Positions 1 to 8,990 of a stretch of DNA of 64,000 bases are shown here, in pieces. The notes beneath the pieces are model-generated. The model was not told the DNA's origin. It made no database searches and saw nothing but the letters and a program-made list of their open reading frames with translations. The position numbers and the translations under genes were made by a program. The stretch's first letter is position 1. Every line of letters begins with the position of its first letter. Location of the stretch: assembly GCF_012641395.1 (NCBI RefSeq), contig NZ_JABAIH010000001.1, forward strand, positions 434,001 through 498,000. The letters run 5' to 3'. This DNA is from Rhizobium sp. P32RR-XVIII (GTDB lineage Bacteria; Pseudomonadota; Alphaproteobacteria; Rhizobiales; Rhizobiaceae).

Positions 1-1415
1 TCGTACTCGTGGTGATAAAGATAAGCCCAGCCCAGCACCCAATGACTACGATAATCACTGCTATCGAGGCGGACCGCTTTCTCGGCCATCTCAAGCGTGA
101 GCCTTAAGGTCTCGTCGTAATTATCGGTCCAGTCAAAATCGTAATCCAGGGAATATGTCCAGGCGAGGCCGGCATAAGCACGGGCATAGTTCGGATCTAC
201 CTGCCGCGCCTTCTCAAACAGACTGCGCGCGGCCAGATTTCCCTCGCGCGTGAAATTTGACCACTCTTGCCAGCCTTTCATAAGATAGTCGTAGGCCGTG
301 AAACTGTTCGGGTTTTTCCCGGCTAGGCGCGCAAGTTCGGCATCGGCAAGCTTGCCATGCGTCCCCATGACACTCCCGGCGATCGACCGCGCAATATCGT
401 CCCGAACCTCGAATATGTTGTCCAACTGCCGATCATATCGGTCAGCCCAGATCTGGCGCCCCGAATCTGCATCGATCAACTGCGCCGTCACGCGAATCGA
501 GTGGTCGGACCGTTGTAGAGTGCCTCCCACGATGTAATGGACATTCAGATCCTTCGCGATCTTTCGGATGTCCAGCGCCTTGTCCTTGTACGCAGCGGTC
601 GAACTCCGAGCCATGACCGTCAGATCGGGAAACTTAGCCAATGCCGTACTCAACTCTTCCGTAATTCCATCAGCGAGATACTGCTGATCCGCCTTGGGGC
701 TCAGATCGTCGAAGGGGAGAATGGCTATGGCTGAATGTTCCGGAAGTGAAGATTTATCACCGAACACGACGTTCTGCACCGCGGACGGCCAAAGCAAATA
801 GGAACCGCCAACTATAGCCATCAAAAGCAAAGCGACAAAAGCTGCAGCGAGACCGAGGCGCCGGCGGCTGTAAGGAAGAGCTAAGCGTCCAGACCGTGTT
901 ACTTGCTCCGGTAGGAGGCGATATACATGCACTGGATCGGAAATGTTTTTCAATCGACACTCGCCGATATCCTCGAACGCCATTTCAACGACTCTTCGAA
1001 CCTGATCATAGACCGGCTGCGAAATGCAAATTCCTCCGGGTTCGGCCATTTGTTCCAGGCGCGCTGCGACGTTCACGCCGGTCCCGTAAAGATGGTTCTC
1101 CTCGGCGATCATGTCGCCGAGATTGACGCCGATGCGAAAACGCATGCGCCGGTTTTCAGGGACTGAAGCGTTGCGATCCTCGATTTCGTGTTGAATCTCG
1201 ACAGCGCAGCGCAACGCGTCCACAATACTGTGGAATTCCGCGACTATACTATCGCCAGCGGTGTTGAATATGCGACCGCGGTGCACGACGATAACTTCCC
1301 GGGCAACAGTGCGGTACGCGAACAAAGTGGCAGTCGTGGCCTCTTCGTCAGACTCCATGAGACGGCTATATCCGGCCACATCAGCAGCGAGAACCGCGAC
1401 AAGCCGGCGTTCCAT
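1..1415 (-). CDS. Class III adenylate/guanylate cyclase with TolB-like and TPR regions (partial)
   Basis: The reading frame is open from an ATG at 1415 down to the left edge, so at least 471 residues are present and the C-terminus is missing. Residues 1-160 form a class III nucleotide cyclase domain: it begins MERRLVAVLAADVAGYSRLM, has the NTAGDS loop, and later GTGVNVAARLEQMAEPGG. One membrane helix lies at about residues 188-213. A TolB-like N-terminal module follows (AIAILPFDDLSPKADQQYLA), then alpha-helical TPR-like repeats to the edge. Rhizobia carry many paralogues of this architecture, which probably make cAMP in response to an unknown signal. The family call is firm; the ligand and physiological role are unknown. 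Confidence 0.9.
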   Translation of the reverse strand, partial: MERRLVAVLAADVAGYSRLMESDEEATTATLFAYRTVAREVIVVHRGRIFNTAGDSIVAEFHSIVDALRCAVEIQHEIEDRNASVPENRRMRFRIGVNLGDMIAEENHLYGTGVNVAARLEQMAEPGGICISQPVYDQVRRVVEMAFEDIGECRLKNISDPVHVYRLLPEQVTRSGRLALPYSRRRLGLAAAFVALLLMAIVGGSYLLWPSAVQNVVFGDKSSLPEHSAIAILPFDDLSPKADQQYLADGITEELSTALAKFPDLTVMARSSTAAYKDKALDIRKIAKDLNVHYIVGGTLQRSDHSIRVTAQLIDADSGRQIWADRYDRQLDNIFEVRDDIARSIAGSVMGTHGKLADAELARLAGKNPNSFTAYDYLMKGWQEWSNFTREGNLAARSLFEKARQVDPNYARAYAGLAWTYSLDYDFDWTDNYDETLRLTLEMAEKAVRLDSSDYRSHWVLGWAYLYHHEY

Positions 1416-1661
1416 GACCCAGTCCCCCCTGGCAGGCACACAAGTCTATAAGGTACCCTTAATATTATGGGATTTGTAGTCTCGATGCCAGATTACGATG
1501 CGACCTGAAGTCTTTCGAAGGCAGTTTATCTTCCTCGCTCCCGCGACATCGCCAAAGTGGTTGGGCGAGCGTTACGACGGCGGACATTGGTGCCAGCTTG
1601 CTGCGGTCGTCGTATGATCACTCGCGGGTTCAACGTTCCCGGTTAAGGAGCTGGCTAGGCA
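1416..1661. other. Intergenic region between divergent genes
   Basis: This stretch separates the divergently transcribed cyclase and sulfotransferase genes and should hold both promoters. I see no convincing operator, RNA gene or terminator in it. Confidence 0.5.
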
Positions 1662-2402
1662 ATGATTATATCCCGTCGCCATAAATTCATTTTCATCCAC
1701 GTACCTAAAACCGCAGGCAGTACGATCTCCGCCTATCTTGCTCGCGAATTCGGGCCATGGGATATGCAACTCGGGTCCTGGAAGGATTCACTCGATAATG
1801 GAGCGAGTGCAAATTGGCTAGCATTGATCGCTATCTTCTGCCATCTCTCTCCATTAAGGATCGCGAAAACGCTCGTCCGCAAGGGCAACGTCGATTCATT
1901 GGCCGGGGCTGCTCTTAGCCGTCGCTTTGCAGGCAAGCTCGCGGATCACTCAGGCGCACGCGAAATCGAGGCCTTCGATCCTTCTGCCTGGAAACAGTAT
2001 TTTAAGTTCTGCTTCGTGCGGAATCCGTTCGAGCGTGCCGTTTCTCTTTACAATTGGCACTACAGGAAGTCGGAAACGCGACCGAGTTTCTCGCAAATGC
2101 TCCGCTTGATTGAAGAAGGCGCCGCCAAGAGGGAGCGTATTAACTGGGAATCCTGGCCGCTCTACACCCACAACGACGAGATCGTTGTGGATTTCGTAGG
2201 GCGGCAGGAGCGCCTCTCGGATGATCTACGCTTGATATGCGACAGACTCGGCCTGCCGTTTGATGATCGCTTTCTGACAAGAGCGAAGGCGAACCCAACG
2301 AGACCCGATATTTGCAGCTACTATAAACCGGGCGACCGCGAACGCGTCGAACGGCTTTTCGGCCCCGAGATCGAGCATTTTAAATACCGTTTTCCCGATT
2401 AG
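1662..2402 (+). CDS. Sulfotransferase family protein
   Basis: This 246-residue protein has the two PAPS-binding signatures of the sulfotransferase superfamily. The 5'-phosphosulfate loop near the N-terminus is FIHVPKTAGSTI (residues 11-22). The 3'-phosphate motif in mid-protein is FCFVRNPFERAVSLYNW, with the conserved Arg and Ser. There is no signal peptide, so it should be cytosolic. In rhizobia such enzymes can sulfate polysaccharides or Nod factors, but nothing nearby identifies the acceptor. It stands alone, and its codon use looks less GC-biased than the operons to the right, which is compatible with horizontal acquisition. The family call is strong; the substrate is unknown. Confidence 0.82.
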   Translation: MIISRRHKFIFIHVPKTAGSTISAYLAREFGPWDMQLGSWKDSLDNGASANWLALIAIFCHLSPLRIAKTLVRKGNVDSLAGAALSRRFAGKLADHSGAREIEAFDPSAWKQYFKFCFVRNPFERAVSLYNWHYRKSETRPSFSQMLRLIEEGAAKRERINWESWPLYTHNDEIVVDFVGRQERLSDDLRLICDRLGLPFDDRFLTRAKANPTRPDICSYYKPGDRERVERLFGPEIEHFKYRFPD

Positions 2403-2656
2403 AGCACCGTGTCCTTGGGAGGGGTGGGGTTCTTCGCGCCCTTTTCATTCGGCTTTCGGATAGCGACCGGCTGCGAGGCGGCGCGGAAGGAATTTTCTCG
2501 GCGCAACTTCAGAGCGCCCGGTTACTTTGCTGGTCTTGCTTAGCGCGCGTCACCGTGTCGTAGCTTCCCACCGACGTTGCTAAGGTGAAGTAGAGTGGAA
2601 AAAGCTCCGTGCTTCTTCGCTAGCTAACTGATTTTTATCGATTTTTCCGAGGTAAA

Positions 2657-2732
2657 TGGTGCCGCTTACGTGACTCGAACACGTGACCCCATCATTACGA
2701 ATGATGTGCTCTACCGACTGAGCTAAAGCGGC
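2657..2732 (-). tRNA. tRNA-Thr (anticodon CGT)
   Basis: On the minus strand the sequence folds as a full cloverleaf. The acceptor is GCCGCTT/AAGCGGC, the D stem GCTC/GAGC, the anticodon stem CATCA/TGATG around loop TTCGTAA, and the T arm has TTCGAGT. The CCA end is encoded (2659-2657), after discriminator A at 2660. Anticodon CGT reads threonine codon ACG. Confidence 0.96.
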
Positions 2733-2856
2733 AACTTGACGGCCGAACTGTGCGGCCCGCGATTTGCATGGCGCTGATACAGGCATTGTTCGAAGATTTC
2801 AAGCGCCCTGTCATGCCTTTGGTAAAAAAGACATCTGCTGTGGAAGCCTGCGCGTC

Positions 2857-3819
2857 TTAGAGGGCCAAGCGCGACCGGGCGGCCCGGTATTCGCGTTCCA
2901 GCCTGTCGACGAGTTTTGACACCGGCTCGACAGCTTTGACGGCGCCGATGCCCTGGCCGCTGCCCCAAATGTCTTTCCAGGCCTTTGCGCCACCAACTGC
3001 CTGCTCGAAATCCATCTTTGACGGGTCCGCGACGGGCAGGTTGTCGGGGTCGAGGCCGACGGCATGGATCGATGGCTTCAGGTAGTTGCCATGCACGCCG
3101 GTGAAATAGTTGGAATAGACGATATCGTTTGCAGTACCTGCGACGATCGCCTGCTTGTAGGCGTCGGCGGCGCGCGCCTCCTCGGTCGCGATGAATGGCG
3201 TTCCGATATAGGCCATGTCGGCTCCCATCGCCTGTGCCGCAAGGATGGCGCCGCCATTGGCGATGGCGCCCGCCAGCAGCAGCGGTCCATCGAACCACTC
3301 ACGGATCTCCTGCACCAGGGCGAATGGCGACAGCGTGCCCGCATGGCCGCCGGCGCCCGCGGCAACGGCGATCAGTCCATCGGCACCCTTGCGGATCGCG
3401 GAGTTGGCATGGCGGTTATTGATGACGTCGTGGAGGACGATGCCGCCGTAAGAGTGTACGGCGGCATTCACTTCGGGCACCGCCCCGAGCGAGGAAATCA
3501 CGATCGGCACCTTGTATTTGACGCAAAGCCGCAGGTCGTGCTCCAGCCGCTTGTTCGACATATGGACGATCTGGTTGACGGCGAATGGCGCCGCAGGTTT
3601 CTCCGGATTGGCGGCGTTGTATGCGGCAATGTCCTCGGTGATCATCGCCAGCCATTCGTCGAGCTGGCTTTCCGGCCGGGCATTCAGCGCCGGAAAGGCG
3701 CCGATCACGCCTGCCTTGCATTGCGCCAGCGTCAGTGCCGGATGAGAAATGATGAAGAGCGGCGAGGCGAGGACCGGCAGCCTCAAGTTTTCCGTGAGGA
3801 TTTTGGGCAGAACGGCCAT
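2857..3819 (-). CDS. Nitronate monooxygenase (2-nitropropane dioxygenase-like)
   Basis: This is a 320-residue FMN-dependent TIM-barrel enzyme of the nitronate monooxygenase family, which oxidises alkyl nitronates such as propionate 3-nitronate to carbonyl compounds and nitrite. Diagnostic segments are LRLPVLASPLFIISHP at the N-terminus, AVNQIVHMSNKR, the glycine-rich AVAAGAGGHAGTLSPFALV that binds flavin phosphate, and LLLAGAIANGGAILAAQAMGA. It starts at an ATG (3819) and has the family's usual length. It is transcribed alone, towards tRNA-Thr. The exact in vivo substrate cannot be read from the sequence; some homologues are general flavin oxidoreductases. Confidence 0.88.
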   Translation of the reverse strand: MAVLPKILTENLRLPVLASPLFIISHPALTLAQCKAGVIGAFPALNARPESQLDEWLAMITEDIAAYNAANPEKPAAPFAVNQIVHMSNKRLEHDLRLCVKYKVPIVISSLGAVPEVNAAVHSYGGIVLHDVINNRHANSAIRKGADGLIAVAAGAGGHAGTLSPFALVQEIREWFDGPLLLAGAIANGGAILAAQAMGADMAYIGTPFIATEEARAADAYKQAIVAGTANDIVYSNYFTGVHGNYLKPSIHAVGLDPDNLPVADPSKMDFEQAVGGAKAWKDIWGSGQGIGAVKAVEPVSKLVDRLEREYRAARSRLAL

Positions 3820-4074
3820 TGCGTCACCATATGTTTGACGTTTACGAAAGCGTCAATCTGATAACAGACTTGATGCGCGAGGAAAAGCGCGGCTGAGCGC
3901 TCTTCATCAAGGCCGGACATTTGGGCTATTCTTGATCCCGCCACCTTTATCCGCTGACTATCAAGCATGCCGCCAGCGGCAGGCTTGCGGTTTTCGGCCG
4001 TTGCCGCTACCGAAGTTCGTTAGGTATTTATAAAGACTTCGGGTAATGCCTGATCTCAGCATGAAGGATCGGAT

Positions 4075-5262
4075 GTGAGCGGATTAGAAACGGCTATCAG
4101 AACAGCGCTTAGCAATTCCGATCGCGACAATCCGGAGGTCCGGGCAAGGATTTATCAGTCGGCCCGTCAGGCACTGGAGGCTGGCCTTCGAAAGCAGGAT
4201 ATCACCGAGCGCGAAGCCGTTGCCCGTCATCGCCATCGGCTTGAGGCGACGATCCACATGATCGAGGCGGAAGAGCGCGAGCGCCTGCATCCGCGCACGG
4301 CTCCGCCGGAAGTCCCTGTTCCTCCGGTCGCTGAAATTCCGCTACCCGCCACGCACGGCGAACGCTTTGCTGATGATGCGCCCCAGGTCGGCGGCGAAAC
4401 GCGAGCCTATTCGCAAGCAAGGGCCGCCGACGACGAGTCGAGCCTTGATGATGTCCACGCCGGGACCTCCGACCATCTTGGCGCCGCGCCGCAGGCGGAC
4501 GAAGGTTTTGCAGCCGAGAGCCCGGCCGCGGCCAGAATGAACTTTCGGCCGGAGGGCGCTGCAAAGCGCCGCAAGCCGCGCAAATTTTTCTCGCGGCTGC
4601 TCGTCTGGTGCGTCTTGATTGCCTTCATCGGCATGGGTGCCTGGTGGACCTACACGTCCGGCCTCTTCCTGACGGCCGCCGAACGGGATACCGGCGTTGC
4701 CAATCCGCCCGCCAGCACCGAGCCCGAGGACTTCGACGGCACAGACGAAGATGCTGCGAATTCGGGGCCGCCTGCCGATCAAACTGTGGCAATCGATCCG
4801 CAGAACAGCTTCTCCGCGGAGTGGATCGAGGTATTCAAACCATCCGAAGCAGCCAAGATCGAAAGCGGAGCTCGGGCGCGCACGGAAAACGTCGCCGAGA
4901 ACGACGGTCCTGCCGTTCGACTGATTTCCGAAAGCAACGGCGCCGATGGCAATATTGCGATCGCCGTTCCGCCTGACGTGCTCCAGCAGCTCGCCGGCAA
5001 ATCATCGACGATTGCGATCACGCTGCAGTCGACGAGCGATGAGCCGACACAGATCACGGTCGAATGCGATTTTCAGACGCTTGGCAATTGCGCCCGCCAT
5101 CGCTTCAGTATCACGCGCGAAAAGTCCGATGCTCTGCTTCAGGTTACCTTCGACCGATCGATGGCGCCGAATGCCGCTGGAAAGCTCCTGATCAATAGCG
5201 ATGTCGACGGCAAGGCACGCGGCATCAATCTCTACGCCGTGCGTGTCCTGCCGGGGCAATGA
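4075..5262 (+). CDS. Unknown membrane-anchored protein
   Basis: A 395-residue protein with a GTG start at 4075 preceded by GAAGGA at 4063-4068. Residues 1-70 are a charged helical cytoplasmic segment. Residues 70-165 are acidic and low-complexity. A single membrane helix lies at about 175-200 (LLVWCVLIAFIGMGAWWTY). The remaining ~195 residues are beta-rich and probably periplasmic, and may form a carbohydrate-binding or sandwich fold (EWIEVFKPSEAAKI, then ITVECDFQTLGNCARHRF). I do not recognise a characterised family. It converges on ppk2, with 4 bp between the two stops. Confidence 0.8.
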   Translation: MSGLETAIRTALSNSDRDNPEVRARIYQSARQALEAGLRKQDITEREAVARHRHRLEATIHMIEAEERERLHPRTAPPEVPVPPVAEIPLPATHGERFADDAPQVGGETRAYSQARAADDESSLDDVHAGTSDHLGAAPQADEGFAAESPAAARMNFRPEGAAKRRKPRKFFSRLLVWCVLIAFIGMGAWWTYTSGLFLTAAERDTGVANPPASTEPEDFDGTDEDAANSGPPADQTVAIDPQNSFSAEWIEVFKPSEAAKIESGARARTENVAENDGPAVRLISESNGADGNIAIAVPPDVLQQLAGKSSTIAITLQSTSDEPTQITVECDFQTLGNCARHRFSITREKSDALLQVTFDRSMAPNAAGKLLINSDVDGKARGINLYAVRVLPGQ

Positions 5263-5266
5263 GCGC

Positions 5267-6148
5267 TTATTTCAAGAAATGCGGCCCCCAGCCGATGATC
5301 TTCTTGTCCAGCTCGCCGATCGCTTTGTCGTCTTTGCCATCGTAATCCATGCGCTGCAGCATGTGACGGATGAGGTTCAGTCGCGCCCGCCGTTTGTCGT
5401 TGGCGCGGATGACCGTCCAGGGCGCGAAATCGGTGTGCGTTTCCTTGAGCATACGGTCGCGCTTTTCGCTGTAATCCCCCCATTTCGTCAGCGCCGCGAT
5501 ATCCATGGAGGAGAGCTTCCAGACTTTCAGCGGATCGTGCCTTCGGTCATGGAAGCGCTGCAACTGCATCTCGCGGCTGATATCCAGATAGAATTTGAAG
5601 AAGTAGATGCCTTCCTGCGCAATCCCCTTCTCAAGCTGTGGTGCCTGCTTGAGGAAATCCTCATATTGCTTCGGCGTGCAAAAGCCCATGACCGGCTCGA
5701 CGCCGGCACGATTGTACCAGGAACGGTCGAAGAGCACGATCTCGCCGGCCGTCGGGAACTGAGCGATATAGCGCTGGAAATACCATTGCCCAGCCTCCCG
5801 GTCATTCGGCTTGGCAAGCGCGACCGCACGGGCAAGACGCGGATTCATGTGGGCGGAACACGCCGCAATAGCGCCACCTTTGCCGGCTGCATCGCGCCCC
5901 TCGAAGAACGCCATCACGCGTTTGCCGGTCGCCTGCAGCCAGAACTGCACTTTGACGAGTTCGATCTGCAGCTTTGTCAGCTCGTCGAGATAAGTTTCCT
6001 CGTCCAGCTTCTTCTTATAAGGGAACCCTCCGGATTCCAGCGTGTCTTCGTCGATCCAGTCCGGCAGCACCGGATCATCGATATCGAAGACGCGTTTCTT
6101 GCCTTTGATGTCCAGTTCAACCGCGCGGCTTTCGACATCCTCGGCCAT
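5267..6148 (-). CDS. ppk2: Polyphosphate kinase 2
   Basis: This 293-residue P-loop kinase belongs to the PPK2 family, which moves phosphate between polyphosphate and nucleoside diphosphates. Visible motifs are Walker [15 protein letters not shown], the lid segment [14 protein letters not shown], and Walker B-like [18 protein letters not shown]. It ends at about the usual length for a one-domain PPK2. It lies back to back with phoR, so polyphosphate turnover sits beside phosphate sensing, though I see no clear full Pho box in the 6149-6360 interval. Whether ADP or GDP is preferred cannot be decided from sequence alone. Confidence 0.94.
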   Translation of the reverse strand: MAEDVESRAVELDIKGKKRVFDIDDPVLPDWIDEDTLESGGFPYKKKLDEETYLDELTKLQIELVKVQFWLQATGKRVMAFFEGRDAAGKGGAIAACSAHMNPRLARAVALAKPNDREAGQWYFQRYIAQFPTAGEIVLFDRSWYNRAGVEPVMGFCTPKQYEDFLKQAPQLEKGIAQEGIYFFKFYLDISREMQLQRFHDRRHDPLKVWKLSSMDIAALTKWGDYSEKRDRMLKETHTDFAPWTVIRANDKRRARLNLIRHMLQRMDYDGKDDKAIGELDKKIIGWGPHFLK

Positions 6149-6360
6149 AATGTCCTCCCTCGGTCCTTGGCTCTTCGCAGGCGATCACACTTTCCGATGA
6201 AAATCAAACTTCCTGCGAGCGGCAAAATTCCTGTGACTTTCGGCTGCACCCTGTCGACAGGTGGTTCCGGCCGAATACTTCTGTCATGAATGGCGGCTAT
6301 CAGGCAGAGTTTGAACCTATAAAACGGCTCGACCTGGGCGAGGGACACTTGGAAGACGAA

Positions 6361-7602
6361 ATGCCATGGACAAAGGGGCTCATGGCCCGCATTCGGCAGC
6401 AGCGAGGGGTGCTGCTTGCGGCGATCCTCATTGGCTTGATTGCGCTTGCGGCCGGCATGAACAAGTGGGTCGTGCTGGGGCTGCTCCTCTTTATGATCTT
6501 CGTCGTGCTCGTGAACAGCGTGCCGGCAGTGCAGGCGAAGCTTGCGGAAATACCGGAAATCGAGCCTGACGCTCCGGCGAGCCTGCTGCCAGCGGTCTCC
6601 GCAACCCTGGCTGGCCTCGACATTCCGGTTATGCTGCTTTCGGGCGATGCCTCCGTCCTCTTCCAGAACCGCGCTGCCGAAAAGGCCTTCGGCGAGGTCG
6701 TGATCGGCGCCCATATTTCTGCGCGCCTGCGCTCGCCGGGCATCTTGGACATGGTCGCCGAGACGATTTCCACCAATGCCCCCAACCAGATCGAGCATTC
6801 CGAGCGTCTGCCGTCGGAGCGTGTCTATATCGTTCGAAGCGCGCCGATCGATTTTGGCGCCGCCGGGAACGGCGAGCGTTTTTTCATGCTTTCCTTTCGC
6901 GACATTTCCGAAGTGCGGCGCATCGATCGCATGCGGTCGGATTTCGTGGCCAATGCCAGCCACGAACTTCGAACCCCGCTTGCGTCGCTGCGCGGTTTCA
7001 TTGAGACCATCCAGGGGCCGGCTAAGAACGATCCGAAAGCGCAGGAGCGCTTCCTTGGCATCATGTTCGATCAGACGACGCGCATGAGCCGCCTTGTCGA
7101 CGATCTCCTCTCGCTTTCCCGTCTCGAGCTGAAGTCGCATATCGCGCCGGACGAAAAGATCGATCTTGTGCCGCTGCTCGGTCATGTCAGGGATGCGCTC
7201 CTGCCGCTCGCCAGGGACGTCGGAGTCGAGATCAATCTGCACCTGCCGGAAGGCAAAGCAGAGGTTCTCGGGGACCGCGACGAGTTGGTTCAGGTTTTCG
7301 AGAATCTGATGGAGAATGCGTGCAAGTACGGTCAGGAAGGCAAGGTGGTCGATGTGCGGATCACCAATGCGCCCGGCGAGCCGGTCGAAGTCAGCGTTGC
7401 TGATAAGGGACCGGGCATTCCTGCCGAGCATGTGCCGCGCCTCACGGAGCGCTTCTATCGCGTCAGTATCGAGGACAGCCGTTCCAAAAAAGGCACCGGA
7501 CTTGGCCTTGCGATCGTCAAACATATCCTCACGCGCCACCGGGCACGGCTGATCGTCAAGTCCCAGGTCGGCAGGGGAACGGACTTCACCGTAAGGTTCT
7601 GA
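6361..7602 (+). CDS. phoR: Phosphate regulon sensor histidine kinase PhoR
   Basis: This membrane histidine kinase should phosphorylate PhoB when phosphate is low. I place the start at ATG 6361 because GGAAG (6351-6355) precedes it; an in-frame ATG at 6286 would add 25 residues but has no ribosome site. Two adjacent membrane helices fill about residues 18-60. A PAS-like domain follows (about 85-190), then the H box (FVANASHELRTPLASLRG) and the HATPase with N box ENLMENACKYG, G1 DKGPGIP and G2 KGTGLGLAIVKH. It heads the pst-pho cluster. The function is secure from the family and the context. Confidence 0.95.
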   Translation: MPWTKGLMARIRQQRGVLLAAILIGLIALAAGMNKWVVLGLLLFMIFVVLVNSVPAVQAKLAEIPEIEPDAPASLLPAVSATLAGLDIPVMLLSGDASVLFQNRAAEKAFGEVVIGAHISARLRSPGILDMVAETISTNAPNQIEHSERLPSERVYIVRSAPIDFGAAGNGERFFMLSFRDISEVRRIDRMRSDFVANASHELRTPLASLRGFIETIQGPAKNDPKAQERFLGIMFDQTTRMSRLVDDLLSLSRLELKSHIAPDEKIDLVPLLGHVRDALLPLARDVGVEINLHLPEGKAEVLGDRDELVQVFENLMENACKYGQEGKVVDVRITNAPGEPVEVSVADKGPGIPAEHVPRLTERFYRVSIEDSRSKKGTGLGLAIVKHILTRHRARLIVKSQVGRGTDFTVRF

Positions 7603-7663
7603 CACAAAGCCGGGTCGTGTGAGCATTTCGACGAAATTTATTATTTAGTTTCAGTAATTTATG

Positions 7664-7681
7664 TTGTCATAAATGTTTCAT
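7664..7681 (+). promoter_or_regulatory. Pho box upstream of pstS
   Basis: Two 7-bp half-sites, TTGTCAT (7664-7670) and GTTTCAT (7675-7681), stand 11 bp apart around AAAT. This matches the PhoB operator pattern CTGTCAT-N4-CTGTCAT with three changes. It lies 113 bp before the pstS start, so PhoB should activate pstSCAB-phoU-phoB when phosphate is scarce. Confidence 0.75.
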
Positions 7682-7793
7682 TGAAATGACATAAAAGGGC
7701 GGTGCATCAGGCAGTAAAGAGAGCCTGCCGATGAAAGGCAATGCGGGTCCTGGGGGCCCTGCTTACACAAGTCTACATGCCGGGAGATTTTTG

Positions 7794-8828
7794 ATGAACA
7801 CTCTTAAGCTAACCGTCGCAGCGCTTGCTGCCACCGTCGCCTTCGCAGGCGCCGCTGCCGCTCGTGACCAGGTTCAGATCGCTGGTTCGTCCACCGTTCT
7901 GCCTTACGCGAAGATCGTTGCCGAGTCCTTCGGCGAGACCTTCACAAACTTCAAGACGCCGGTCGTTGAATCCGGCGGCACGGGCGCAGGCCTCAAGGAA
8001 TTCTGCAAGGGCGTTGGTGAAGACACGATCGACATCGCAAACGCTTCGCGCCCGATCAACAAGAATGAGATGGAAGCCTGCAAGGCTGCTGGCGTAACCG
8101 ATATCCAGGAAGTCAAGATCGGCTACGACGGTATCGTCTTCGCAACCGACTCATCCAACCCGGACGTCGCTTATGTTCCGGAAGACATCTACAAGGCTCT
8201 CGCAGCGCAGGTCGTCGTTGACGGCAAGCTCGTTGCCAACCCCTACAAGAAGTGGTCCGAAGTCAACCCGAAGCTTCCGGCTGTTGATATCGCCGCCTAC
8301 ATCCCGGGCGAAAAGCACGGCACCCGCGAAGTCTTCGAACTGAACGTTCTCGCTGCCGGCTGCAAGGCTGCAGGCGCTCAGGACGTCATCGCCAAGGAAA
8401 TCACCGACAAGGCCGCCCAGGCAAAGGCTTGCGTCGCAGTTCGCAAGGACGGCGCTGCTGTTGACATCGACGGCGACTATCCGGAAACGCTGGCACGCAT
8501 CGCTGCCAACAAGACCGGCGTTGGCGTATTCGGCCTCTCCTTCTACGAAAACAATGCCGACAAGCTCAAGGTCGCGACCATGAGCGGCATCGTTCCGTCG
8601 ACGGAAACCATTTCCAACGGCACCTATCCGGTTTCCCGCCCGCTGTTCTTCTATGTCAAGAAGGCACATCTCGGCGCCGTTCCGGGCCTGAAGGAATATG
8701 TCAACTTCTTCGTTTCTGAGCAGATGATCGGCCCCGACAGCCCGCTCGTCGAATACGGTCTTGTCGCAGCGCCGGATGCCGAGCGCGACGAAATCCGCAA
8801 GAACGTCGAAGCTGAAAAGACCATGTAA
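7794..8828 (+). CDS. pstS: Periplasmic phosphate-binding protein PstS
   Basis: A 344-residue high-affinity phosphate-binding protein of the PstSCAB ABC transporter. The start is ATG 7794, which follows GGGAG at 7782-7786 and begins a clean signal peptide (MNTLKLTVAALAATVAFAGA, cleavage near AAA-RD). A longer in-frame start at 7731 would bury that signal. Phosphate-site motifs are visible: IAGSSTVLPYAK, ESGGTGAGLKEFC, and the region around IANASRPINKNE. It is the first gene after the Pho box and is followed by a strong hairpin, which fits higher expression than the membrane components. Confidence 0.97.
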   Translation: MNTLKLTVAALAATVAFAGAAAARDQVQIAGSSTVLPYAKIVAESFGETFTNFKTPVVESGGTGAGLKEFCKGVGEDTIDIANASRPINKNEMEACKAAGVTDIQEVKIGYDGIVFATDSSNPDVAYVPEDIYKALAAQVVVDGKLVANPYKKWSEVNPKLPAVDIAAYIPGEKHGTREVFELNVLAAGCKAAGAQDVIAKEITDKAAQAKACVAVRKDGAAVDIDGDYPETLARIAANKTGVGVFGLSFYENNADKLKVATMSGIVPSTETISNGTYPVSRPLFFYVKKAHLGAVPGLKEYVNFFVSEQMIGPDSPLVEYGLVAAPDAERDEIRKNVEAEKTM

Positions 8829-8836
8829 TAACGGTG

Positions 8837-8872
8837 CCGGCGCGATGCCTGGGGGCTCGCGCCGGTATTTTT
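8837..8872 (+). terminator. Hairpin with T run between pstS and pstC
   Basis: A perfect 9-bp stem CCGGCGCGA (8837-8845) / TCGCGCCGG (8857-8865) is followed by TATTTTT. It has the form of an intrinsic terminator or mRNA-stabilising hairpin inside the operon, probably letting pstS outpace pstC. Confidence 0.75.
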
Positions 8873-8990
8873 CCTTGAATGCTAGTGACCTTTGTCCGGT
8901 TGGTGGCAAAGTTTTAAAGTTTCTCCATGATGGGAGCCGCGCGGGACTTTCCTGTCCGCGCTTAGGGGCTATGGGCCTGGGGACTAACGA

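Noticed and set aside
6280..6286. A Pho box before phoR
   Set aside because: Only one CTGTCAT half-site is present, with no partner at the right spacing.
5201..6289. A long plus-strand frame across ppk2
   Set aside because: It is the antisense of the clearly coding ppk2 gene; its composition is typical of a shadow frame in GC-rich DNA.
5977..7626. A 549-codon minus-strand frame across phoR
   Set aside because: phoR on the plus strand has all kinase motifs; the minus frame has none and is a shadow.
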